55,438 bases of DNA from Phellopilus nigrolimitatus (lineage: Eukaryota; Basidiomycota; Agaricomycetes; Hymenochaetales; Hymenochaetaceae), in contig JAJOHG010000164.1 of the NCBI GenBank assembly GCA_021029095.1, positions 1 through 55,438 on the forward strand, read 5' to 3'. Below are positions 1 to 11,869 of the stretch, piece after piece. A model generated the notes under the pieces. It saw only the letters and a list, made by a program, of their open reading frames with translations. It was not told where the DNA came from and did no database searches. Position 1 is the first letter of the stretch; the number at the start of each line of letters is the position of its first letter. Position numbers and translations under genes: made by a program.

Positions 1-39
1 ATATTGTCGCCTGGGATCTAACTGTTTTCGTATTGATAG

Positions 40-1338
<1,299 letters not shown>

Positions 1339-1962
1339 GCGAGTATCGAGCTGTGTGTCCCTGGGCCTCAACGCGCCTGGGTGCCGAAGCTCCTTGTGTA
1401 TGTATTTTCGCCGCCACGCGTCGCCAGGCGCGGTACTGTGAGCGGGTGAGCGGATGAGGGCTGTCAACACCCTGTGTAATTGTTGTATCGGTTCGACTGT
1501 GGGGTCTCAACGCCCTCCTGTGCCCTGTGCTGATGACTGGGTTCAGGCGTGGACTTCTGCAAAGCTCTTCGGCGATGACTGGTCCGGGGAGGCTTGAGGG
1601 CTTCAACATCCTTATGTAGACTAGGTCCACGGTTATGGTGGGATGCATTCGAAAAAAAAAAAATCATGTATTAGTCATTCATTAGTCAGACATCATTGGA
1701 TTGGATAGTTTGCATTGCATTGTTGGGATTGCGGTCTTGGGATTCTTTGAGCCTGTGAAAGCGGATTATAATGTTAAGGATAAGGACCGTTTGCAGACAA
1801 ATTCCAACTAGTTATCATCACCCTTTCAGACATTTTATGTATATTATTATCTCCTCAGGAACTAAGACCTGCTTACTAAGCCTCGCCGGTCACGAAACAT
1901 CACAGTGTGATGCGACGCGATAGTTTTCGGCACTGAGTTTGCTCTGGACTCAGAGCTGTGAA
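1339..1962. other. Intergenic: SAH1 3' region and methyltransferase promoter
   Basis: No coding region seen. The first 280 nt hold four loose copies of a motif like GGGCNTCAACNCCCT (about 1368, 1455, 1502 and 1598), probably in the SAH1 3' UTR. A poly(A) run at about 1651-1663 follows. The remainder is AT-richer and carries the presumed promoter of the next gene; no clear TATA box was found. Confidence 0.5.
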
Positions 1963-3112
1963 ATGTCAGAACTAACACCAGTCCACGGCAACTATTACGG
2001 GTTCGTGAGTAATGATGTAGATATGGATTCCAAACCTATCGTATTCATCCATTTTTCTGAAAAGGTATTACACGAAACGGCCGAGTGTTCGTGACCCGCG
2101 ACTTGCGTTGCTTCCGAAGGACATCTTCCGCTCGGCACGCGTGCTCGATGTAGGCTGTAATGAGGGATGGGTGACCTGCGAAATTGGTGTGTACGATTTG
2201 TCTTTTTATTTTAGTAAATGTCCTAACGGTAGGCCGTCCAGCTCAATCATGGGACGCCAGAGAAGTAGTCGGCGTGGACATCGACGATAGTCTGGTTCGC
2301 GCGGCCTGGAGACGACGACGCTCTGTTTGGAGCCAGCACCCACAACACTCTCCTTCCCCAGATGATTCTGAGTCCTATGATGAACTTGGCCGTCCACAGA
2401 AAAAATTGAAGTCGGCAGAGGCTTACGAAAACAGCGCACGACACTCCTTCCCTGCCGCCTTTGAGCACATGTTCGGTCCGCTCGCTATCCCGCCCGCAGA
2501 GCCACAGTCTACCAACAGACAGTTTCCGCACAATGTAACATTCAGGACCGCGGACTGGGTGAAAGACGGCGTTCTGGAGGATCGGGACGAATACGATGTC
2601 GTTCTCGCGTGAGTCACATATACACAGCATTTTCCATATGTTTTCTATGCACCAAGTCTGATCTTTTTTCCTAGTCTGTCCATCACGAAATGGATCCACT
2701 TGAACGATGGCGACGATGGACTCAGGAAATTCTTTCGACGAGTATATGCGGTGCTAAAGCCTGGTGGGGCTTTCGTCCTAGAGCCGCAGGAGTGGGAGAC
2801 CTATTCGAAGGCGAAGCGCATGGATGCCGTACGTCCACTCAACCTTCATCATGCCCATAATCATGCATTGCTGATGGAACGCCGAGCCAGAGACTAAAAG
2901 AAACCGCAAAGGGTATCTGCTTGCGGCCTTCTGACTTCGAGCGCATCTTGCGTCGTGAAATTGGGTTCGCTTCAGTGGAACATCTTGGACAGACCGGAAA
3001 GGGCGGTAAGAGTGAACTCGATTAATCCGTCAGGACTGGACAAGACGACTAAGTCAGATTGCTACTGTTCGTTTCAGGATTTCAGCGCCCGATAGACATC
3101 TACCGCAAGTAG
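1963..3112 (+). CDS. Bin3-type SAM-dependent RNA methyltransferase (MePCE/Bmc1 family)
   Basis: Family members methylate the 5' gamma-phosphate (or a 5' monophosphate) of small non-coding RNAs such as 7SK, U6 or telomerase RNA. Proposed exons: 1963-2000, 2065-2186, 2242-2608, 2675-2828, 2891-3005, 3078-3112. The start gives [19 protein letters not shown], matching the family's N-terminal GNY..YY motif. SAM motif I is [15 protein letters not shown], followed by [16 protein letters not shown] long low-complexity insert (about 75 residues) separates this from [17 protein letters not shown] and [15 protein letters not shown]. The end, [17 protein letters not shown], is the usual Bin3 C-terminus. 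The first intron needs a GTTCGT donor; the stronger nearby GTGAGT would break the frame. The target RNA cannot be read from the sequence. Confidence 0.92.
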
Positions 3113-3705
3113 ATGTGCTTACCATGCGTGACGACACTTTCATTCGATGGCTAATATCCGAATATCGCACCTAAGCTACGGCCGGAGGCAACTTGGCCGC
3201 GAATGTGACAGGAAGTACTTTACATGTAGATTTATACAAGGCGTGGTTTGTAGGTTTGGGCGCGGCATCAGCAAATGATAGGACAAAGCACCTACGGACA
3301 GATGCATTAGTAAAGCGCGGCGCCGCGGTGCCCTGAAGCGTCCGATGGGTATATGATTTGAAAAGGACAAAATGGTGGCTCATGCCACAATGGTCATCAT
3401 CTTCAGTTGGACAAAGCTTCAGTCTTTACCTTTGCATAGTAGTTCAAGAGCATATAAGTACTTGGGTCATCTCCGTACAAATAATTATACTGCAAATAAA
3501 TATTAGTCTTTCAGGCTCGTTGAACGTTGAGTGGACCCAGCCGTCCAAGGGCCGGTCCGCTCGTCGGATGAAGTCACATGACTTCGGCGCGGTGGAGTGT
3601 CATATCGCTGAGCTCAAACGGAGTTCTAGGTTCCGCTGATCGTCTTCCGCCCCCCGCGCAGTTATTCCGTCGCTCGCTCTTACGATGTTGGCAGTCATGT
3701 CCTCA
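3113..3705. other. Intergenic: upstream region of the ABC transporter
   Basis: No gene recognised. The proximal part (about 3530-3700) is GC-rich and probably holds upstream regulatory sites, but no known pleiotropic-drug-response element was identified with certainty. Confidence 0.4.
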
Positions 3706-3713
3706 TATAAAAG
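3706..3713 (+). promoter_or_regulatory. TATA box of the PDR-type ABC transporter gene
   Basis: TATAAAAG lies 105 nt upstream of the start codon at 3819 and is followed by a pyrimidine-rich stretch (about 3727-3785) typical of fungal transcription starts. A strong TATA box fits an inducible transporter gene. Confidence 0.6.
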
Positions 3714-3818
3714 GCGGCCGGGTATCGTTTCATCGTTCCTTTACCCCTCTTCCGCCCCTTCCTTGCTTTACTTCTACTTTTATCTTTTAATACATCAAGT
3801 CCTTCGTCAAGTACTGAC

Positions 3819-6800
3819 ATGGACTTGACGCACACCAATGACCGGCCTAGCACAGGCGGAAGTGCTAGTAACGTCGAACGCGACGAGGTTTCCCCACTGC
3901 CCTCTCAGTCCGCCATGGCGGCAGCGGCGGCAGGCGAATCCTTCCAGCGTCTCCAGCACAGACACCAGCCTCGCCGCTCGTCGGTGGACGAGGAGAAGGG
4001 CGCAGAAACGCGCGAGCTCCAAACCGCACCCACCGCACACGTCGCGATCGACCACTTCGACTCGGAGGGTGTGCAGGAGCTCAGACGCACACTCACCCAG
4101 CAGAGCGCACTCTCGGTCCACCGGTCGGAGGCACTCCTTGATTCTTCCGTATCGTCGGTGCGCACAGCCGTTGGCGATGCAGAGTCCGAGAAATTCGACT
4201 TTGAGAAGACAATGAAGGCCGTCGTTAGGATGTATGTACCTTCGAATTATCTATACTCTATTTTGCAGATGCTTACGGGTATAATTTAATTTTTGTAGGT
4301 CGGAGGAGAACTCGATTAAACACCGTCAGCTCGGCGTCGTCTTCCAGAACCTGACTGTCCAAGGTCTTGGATCGACAGCAAGCTACCAACCAACTTTAGG
4401 CTCACTATTAAACCCTCTCGAGATTTTCAAGAAAATTCGCGAAGTTATGCACCCTCCTGTTCGTAACATTCTGTCCGGTTTTGAGGGAGTGGTGAATCCA
4501 GGAGAGATGCTGCGTATGTTCTACACTTTCCTTATTTCTTTCCACCACTAATACAGTATCTTTTTTCAGTTGTACTCGGCCGACCTGGAGCAGGGTGCAC
4601 AACGCTCCTCAAGACGCTTTCGAACCAGCACGCCGAGTACAAAGCCGTTTCGGGTCTTCTAAGTTTCTCCTCGTTCACGCCTGAGCATATCCGCAAGCAT
4701 TTCCGTGGCGACGTCATCTACTGCCCGGAGGATGACATACACTTCCCGACCCTCACTGTGCACGAGACGCTCTCGTTTGCCGCGCGCATGCGTGTGCCGT
4801 CCTCTTCCGCACGTCTCGCAGGCCACTCGCGCGAGGACTTCGTGAAAGATGCGACAGAGACGCTCAGCACGGTGTTCGGCTTAAGACACGTGAAAGACAC
4901 GATGGTTGGCAATGCAGCGATCCGCGGTGTGAGCGGAGGAGAACGCAAGCGAGTGTCCATTGCGGAGGCGCTTGTGACGCGCGCACTGCTCGGCGCATGG
5001 GACAAGTGTGTTTTGTTATTAAAGTCATGATCTTCATTCTTAACCTCGTTTGCTTTTCCCAAGCTCCACGCGCGGTCTCGACTCGTCAACCGCGCTCGAG
5101 TTCGTCCGTGCCTTGCGCATCGCGACGGACAACATGGGGCTTACGTCGATCGTCTCAATCTATCAGGCCGGTGAGATGCTTTACGAGTACTTCAACAAGG
5201 TTTGTGTGATCTATGACGGAAGGATGGTGTACTACGGCAAGGCAAGCGAGGCCCGCACGTACTTCATCGAGATGGGCTGGGAGCCTGCCAACAGGCAGAC
5301 GACGGCCGACTTCCTTGTTGCTGGTGCGTCGCTCTCCACAAATAGGGCTTCTGCTCTGTCCTCCTGACGGGCATCTATTTTAGTGACCAATCCGGACGGT
5401 CGCACCGCTCGCCCAGGCTTTGAAAACCGCACACCGCGTACGGCCGACGAGATGGTCGCATACTTCCAGCGGCATCCGCTCGCGGAGGAGAACCGCGCAC
5501 AGATCGCGTCGTTCCTTTCAAAGAACGTGATAGGCGCCGATGATCCGAACTACCCGGATGAGCAGGCCGCGAAGGAGGCAAAGCGCCAGACATATATCGA
5601 AAGCGCACAGGCAGAACGCGCGAAATTCACGCGCACAGGTAGCCCGTATACAATCAGCATTGCGATGCAAGTGCGCGAGGTCATGCGCCGCCGCGTGCAG
5701 ATCGTACGCGGCGACTGGCTTGCGCAGTTAGTTAATATCTGCTCGTACATCTTCCAGGCAATTATTATGGGCACGATTTTCCTAAAGGTCAGCGACTCGA
5801 CTGCAGCATACTTCTCACGCGGCGGTGTCCTTTTCTTGTATGTTATTTTCTCACGTTTCCGCCTCTTTTTCCTACTGGACTAATCGCGGATTCTTAAATA
5901 CCTCTAGTGCGTTGCTTTTCGGTGCTTTAACGTCCATGGCAGAAATTCCGGCTTTATACTCTCAACGGCCTATTGTGCATCGCCACCACCTCTCTGCGAT
6001 GTATCATCCCTTCGTAGAATCCCTAGCGATGACCATCGTTGATGTCCCGATCACATTCGTTACTATCTTAATCTTCAATACCATTCTCTATGAGCTAGTG
6101 CAACTACAACAGACCGCCCAACAGTTCTTGTAAGCCATCTCATTCTTTTTCTAAGCTTTGCGTGTTCACTAAAATTTTGCTTCTCCGTAGTACATTCTTC
6201 CTGTTTTGTTTCACCATGACACTGGCGATGAAGGCGTTCTTTCGCATGATTGCCGCGGCATTCGCGCGAGAGTCCAGTGCGCAGTCCTTGGCCGGGATTA
6301 TGACTCTGGTTCTGGTGCTCTACACGGGATACACCATCCCACAACCTAGCATGATTGGCGCATTAAGGTGGATCACCTACATCAATGTGCGCTGCTCCTT
6401 TATTCTCTTATTTTATCGCCCGCACTCATAATTATGTTTGAACCACCAATAGCCCCTGCGTTACGGCTTCGAGGCGATCCTGGTGAATGAATTCCACACG
6501 CTCAATGGGACGTGCGCGTCGCTCGTCCCACAAGGTCCGGGCTACGAGAACGTCTCGCTGGCAAACCAGGTCTGCACGTCTGTCGGCTCGGTCCCTGGGC
6601 AGAGCACCGTTGACGGCAACGCGTTTGTCGAGCTGTCATACGGGTACTCGTTCTCTGATCTCTGGCGGGTGCGTCAGCTACTACCTCTTTGAGTTCTGCC
6701 ATTGACAGAACTCTCATTATCAGAATTTCGGCATCGTCTGCGCATTCGCCCTCGGTTTTATCGTTTTGTTGAATGTCTTCACAGAGATGACCTCGTCCTC

Positions 6801-9400
6801 GGCGCAAGAGACGGGAAGTATCCTCTTCAAACATGGATCGAAGGTCGCTGCCATCGAGGAGGAATCTGCTGACGAAGAGAAGGGTCACATATCAGCGCCA
6901 CGAATTAACTCAGATGCATCGCGCAAGGAGACGAAGGAGGCCCTCGAAGCATCACCAGCCATGACGGACGTGTTCTCGTGGCAGCATCTCCGTTACACAG
7001 TCCCGGTCGGCAAGGGCGCGACGCGTCAACTCCTTGACGATATCTCGGGTTACGTTGCTCCAGGAAAGTTGACCGCGTTAATGGGCGAGTCGGGAGCTGG
7101 AAAGGTATGCTATTACTGTCTTGTTGTGATACACCATGCAATTGTTATCTTTCTGACGACGATTTCGCAGACAACACTTCTTAATGTACTTGCGGGACGT
7201 ACGGACACAGGTGTGATCACCGGTGATCGTTTCGTTAACGGACAGGGGCTTCCGCACGACTTTGAGGCACAGACGTACGTTCTGTCTACTCTATTAACTC
7301 CGAACGAAACAGGGAACTCATATCCTGTCCTGCCGTCTCAGTGGGTATTGCCAACAGATGGATGTGCACCTTCCCGAAACTACGGTTCGCGAAGCATTGT
7401 TATTCTCAGCCAAACTTCGTCAGCCCCAGTCTGTTCCTCTTGCTGAGAAGGAAGCCTAGTGAGTCTCAGCAGTGCATCATCGTCTTCAACGCCTTTTCTC
7501 ATTCTCTTGCAGCGTCGAGACTTGTCTAAAAATGTGTGGCCTTGAAGCGCATGCTGATGCCATTGTCGGCTCTCTCGGTGTCGAGCATAAGAAACGCACG
7601 ACGATCGGTGTCGAGCTCGCTGCAAAGCCACGGTTGTTACTCTTCCTAGATGAGCCAACGAGCGGCCTCGACTCTCAATCTGCGTGGGCCATCATGCTCT
7701 TTCTGCGCAGCCTTGCGGACCGTGGTCAGGCTATTCTCTGCACGTGAGTCTAGCAACCTCGATTTCACCTAGCTTTGATTTTGATGGTTTCCCCCATTCT
7801 ACTATAAGTATTCACCAGCCGTCAAGCGAGCTCTTCCAGGTCTTCGATAGACTCCTACTTCTCCGGAAGGGAGGGCAGACGGTATATCTTGGCGACCTCG
7901 GCGTTAACTCCTCGACTCTGATCAACTACTTCGAGAGGAATGGTGCTCGCACGTGTGCGCCAGATGAGAACCCGTAAGCACATTTTAATACTTCTCTCGT
8001 TTCTCGCTCCTTATCTGGAAGTCGGCACATAGCGCGGAGTGGATGCTCGAAGTCATTGGCGCTGGGGCAACCGCGACGAGCACTATTGATTGGCACGAGG
8101 CTTGGAACAAGTCGGACGAGGCTGCAAAGATGCTTGTCAATCTCGAAAGGATGCATGAGGAAGGCCGCAAGAAGCCGCCAGTCCAGGCCACCCGTAAATC
8201 AGAGTTTGCGACGTCGTGGGGCTATCAGGTCATTACGCTTACGATGCGCTCATTGTCGGCATACTGGAGAAACCCGACGTACCTTATCTCGAAATTAGTT
8301 CTCAACATTGCCGCGGGTCTATTCATCGGTTTTACGTTCTATCAGTCGAAAAATACAGTTCAAGGGACACAGGACAAGCTCTTCGTAAGCTGCAGCATGG
8401 TTTTTCTATTGAAGTAAATTTACTAAAACTTGATGTGTAGTCCATTTACATGGGGACGGTTCTCTGCGCTCCGATGGCCAACCAGTTACAGGTCGCCTTC
8501 ATCGACAATCGTAACCTCTTCGAGGTCCGAGAACGGCCGAGCCAAATGTACGGTTGGACGTCTTTCTTGGCAACTCAGCTCCTCGTCGAGATCCCGTGGA
8601 ATATCCTCAGCTCTAGTCTCTTCTTCTTAACTTGGTACTGGACCGTCGGCTTCGACACGGACCGTGCAGGTTACACGTACCTCGTATTAGGCGTCTGCTT
8701 TCCGTTGTATTACACCACAATCGCTCAGGCAGTCGCTGCGATGTCACCAAATTCAGCTATCTCTTCTGTTTTGTTCAGCGTTGTCTTTGCCTTTGTTATC
8801 TCTTTGTGAGTAGGCCTCGTAACATCTAGTCTATGCACTAATCCGATTTTTCCTGTCTTTCAGCAACGGTGTTTTGCAACCATTTCGCGAACTCGGTTGG
8901 TGGCAATGGATGTATAGAGTATCACCATTTACGTACCTCATCGAGGGTCTTCTTGGTCAAGGTAAATCAATTTTTTTTTTCGTGCTGTCTCCGGCCGCTT
9001 ACCTATACTCTTCACCAGCAATTGGGCTCAAGGAGATTAGCTGCTCGTCGACGGAACTCGTGTCGCTCTCCCCTCCCAACGGGCAGACTTGCTCCGGCTT
9101 CATGCAATCATACATCGCGCAGGCGGGCGGTTACTTAGCTAACCCGGACGCATCGAGTGCTTGCCAGTACTGCTCATATAGGACGTCGGACGAATTTTTG
9201 GGCGCGTCCTTCAACATCTTCTACGACAATCACTGGAGGGACTTCGGTATTTTCCTTAGTTTCTCAGCTATTAACGTGCGTTTGCGTCTGCCTTCTTTAT
9301 CATGAGTGTCTTTTGCTAACTTGACCATCTCTTCCGCCCGTAGATCGCTGGTATCTTCGCGCTGATGTACATTGCTCGCGTCCGTAAGAGCCGTGGCTAA
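3819..9400 (+). CDS. PDR-type (ABCG full-size) ABC transporter
   Basis: Plasma-membrane efflux pump of the pleiotropic drug resistance family, (NBD-TMD)x2, about 1512 aa. Exons: 3819-4231, 4299-4513, 4570-5005, 5064-5323, 5384-5837, 5908-6129, 6191-6386, 6453-6668, 6724-7104, 7171-7274, 7342-7458, 7513-7743, 7809-7973, 8033-8384, 8441-8805, 8864-8961, 9019-9275, 9344-9400; the total is an exact multiple of three. NBD1: degenerate Walker A GRPGAGCT (about residue 213), signature GVSGGERKR (about 328), Walker B region WDNSTRGLDS. NBD2: canonical Walker A GESGAGKTT (about 927), degenerate signature [14 protein letters not shown], Walker [14 protein letters not shown], then [10 protein letters not shown]. 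This pattern of one degenerate and one canonical site is characteristic of fungal PDR pumps. Two membrane domains (exons 5-8 and 14-18) contain the usual helices. It ends RVRKSRG. Substrates are unknown; azoles, terpenoids or wood extractives are plausible from family knowledge only. Confidence 0.96.
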
Positions 9401-11367
9401 TTTGATTTTTGCGCATTTTCTCCTTGAATTTGATGATTGGATCGAGGTTAGATCGAGGTAAGATTGTCGTTTTTTCTCCTCATACCCCCTCCCTAGACTC
9501 CCGCTCAGACACTCAATCCATGACCTGCTCATAATTCAAAACATGTATCTGTATAGAACCGGTCTTAGTAGCGAACCTACTTAATCGCAATTGATTTTAT
9601 ACGAATATTAAATACCCGGAAACACCATTGTAAGGGGAAGTCCTTATGTAATAAGGATTAGTTTCTAGGGCTTACTAGATAGCACTTTATTGGTGCACCA
9701 AGTTGATTCGCTGACTGTATAATGGTACCTCACTACTTAGAGTCGCCAAGGATTGTTGTCAAGGTATGATCAAAACCAAGCAGGCCACAGTCGCTGGTGA
9801 CTCGTAGTCTCAGAGGCTCGGCGTCTAAAGATGCCGCCACAGATTAAGTGTTTCATATTATTAGATACTTGGGCCTACAATTTGAAAACGCACTTCCGAA
9901 TTCTGTTTTTAAATGATTAATGTGAGCCGCCCAGTGTGCGATGCAGCGAGTTTGGCGTAAACTTGTAAGAGCCGCGGGTGAAAGCCGAACGGAGCATGAT
10001 AAACCCGGAGGAGGCCTGCGCCGTAGATATTTTTGAAACGCTGCAGCGGCTATACCAGGATGTTCCAGAGATGAAAATGCGTCCTACAGATGGGCTAATG
10101 ACATAGCGGTGTGATATGCGTATAAATAGGGCCACTGCCCGGGCCAGTGATCATAAAGAGGGTGATGAGCATGATCTCGAGAGTGCGAAACATAGTAGTA
10201 CTTCGTTTCGATGGCGCGCGCCGGTGACTCATGGCCATGACGGAGACGTCCTGGACCACTTTTTCTGACTCGGGATGAATGCCTGAGCTGGCCGTAACAG
10301 ACTGGAGATGAGTATAATTGGTACAAACGAGCTTCTACATCATGGAAATAGAGCTAAGGTCGGACCTTTGCTACAGTCTGGAAATTATATAATACCTTTA
10401 ATACTGTTCGCTCTGAGGTAATGAGAAATCACCGTTGTACTCGGCCAGAAGGCTGTAGCCGACTCTTGGTCGACTGTTTAATGGAGTGCAGCATTTCTTG
10501 TGGCGGCAGCAGCCAGCAGTATTCTAGCGCCTTCGGCAATCTCGGCTGATCCCGACCAGTTGTGGCTCGTTCAATCCAGTTGGGAGAAAGAATCAAAGAA
10601 ACCGATCACACAAGTAAATAGAGGTAATCAGTGATAGAGTTAGTCTGCAAGTACTCAATAACTGACTTGGAGCTCTGGAAGACAAGCAAAATGGGGCCGA
10701 ATGAGAGAAGTTGGGAACAAATCAGGAAAACCATCCGATTCTGCTTCTCTCAATTATCCTTTTCTTCAAGATAAACGCAGATTCTTTCGCTATGAGAGCT
10801 TCTTTCTATCTTTCAATAGAAAAGTGATTGTAATATGCTCTCTTGTTTTCGTACTGATGTTACATATGATCCCTAATAAATAAAAGGCAGACGTTTTGGA
10901 AAGAAATAAAAACAGAATAGGTGTGCAACTTCATTCTCAATCTTGTATGACATCTATGATGACCATGCTATGAAAGAGAAAAGGTACACTGTTTAAAATC
11001 TTCAAGTGTTATCAAGATTCCTTTTGGCCCTGAGATCGGATGTTCTGCTAGTATCAGACGTGATTTGGAGCTCCAAACATACGCATTTGCAAAACCCCAA
11101 TGGTACCTAAGTCATGCTCTATCAGAGACATCGTCCAAATTCCACTGCAATGGTGAAGTTATATTGAAGGTCAGGGGACTCGGGAGCACCACAGTACTCA
11201 AGAAAAGGTTGGGCTTTGACTCCCGTAATCTAGCTTCAGATCGTTATCAGACACAGATCAATCCCCTTATTTCTTTAGAGACTTAGTGTCGATGTCAGTA
11301 GGAGAGCCTGGAGAGAAGACTGAATGTGGGGTTGTCGCTCGAAAACGCGTAGCTTGTGTTTCCCACG
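9401..11367. other. Gene-poor intergenic stretch
   Basis: About 2 kb without a convincing gene. Short ORFs here lack family-like composition or splice context. An isolated TATAAATA at 10121-10128 sits just before a GC-rich imperfect palindrome (10133-10149), which could be an orphan promoter. The stretch 10700-10920 is very AT-rich. Confidence 0.4.
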
Positions 11368-11583
11368 TGCTCCGTGGGCACAGCCTTCCCGCTCTGGCAA
11401 GCGGCTGAAGACGCCGTCATCGTTGTCAACGCCGTGCACGTCGCGCTCAGCTACATATACCCATCTGTCTCCAAGCGTGCGCAGCTCTTTTGAACTGAGT
11501 TGTTTCTCGTGCTGGGCCTGTCTACGTTGTTGTACTCGTCGCTGGGCCGTGTACAACCGAAACTTATACTAGCCGACAATTAG
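11368..11583 (+). pseudogene. Possible relic of a membrane-protein gene
   Basis: One frame reads as plausible membrane protein: GTAFPLWQAAEDAVIVVN then VHVALSYIYPSVSKRAQLF. An in-frame TGA at 11491-11493 follows, then ELFLVLGLSTLLYSSLG and a stop at 11581-11583. The two halves each look like a transmembrane helix pair with G+C-biased third positions, unlike the flanking DNA. No start or splice structure was found, and I do not recognise the family. It may be a decayed gene fragment, or chance composition in the promoter of the following gene. Confidence 0.3.
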
Positions 11584-11869
11584 AACTGAAGCTGGCTGTG
11601 CTTGCGATCTCTTCGAGATTGAAGGGCATCGAGTGTTGCCGCCTTGTACCTACCAACACGCTGTGGCCTGCTGGAGGCCGCGTCGTGCATATATACTGCG
11701 TATCCTGAGCCACTAGCGTCTGCGCTACCTGTGACGTGCATGCTGCAGTCCGCGGCGCGCAGTACTACTTATAGTCTCGACGGCTACGATACCAACAACC
11801 CTCAGTCTTGGTTGGATATCAACCTCAAACGCACTAGAACACATCTGCGAGAATTAGCTCTATTGTGTC

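Noticed and set aside
10084..10326. 80-codon minus frame in the gene-poor region
   Set aside because: His/Tyr-rich composition without any protein-like pattern; no homologous feature recognised.
9401..11869. Search for tRNA, rRNA or CRISPR in intergenic DNA (whole window, mainly here)
   Set aside because: No B-box/T-arm match with a clover-leaf, no rRNA-like stretch, no regularly spaced repeats; CRISPR is not expected in a fungus.
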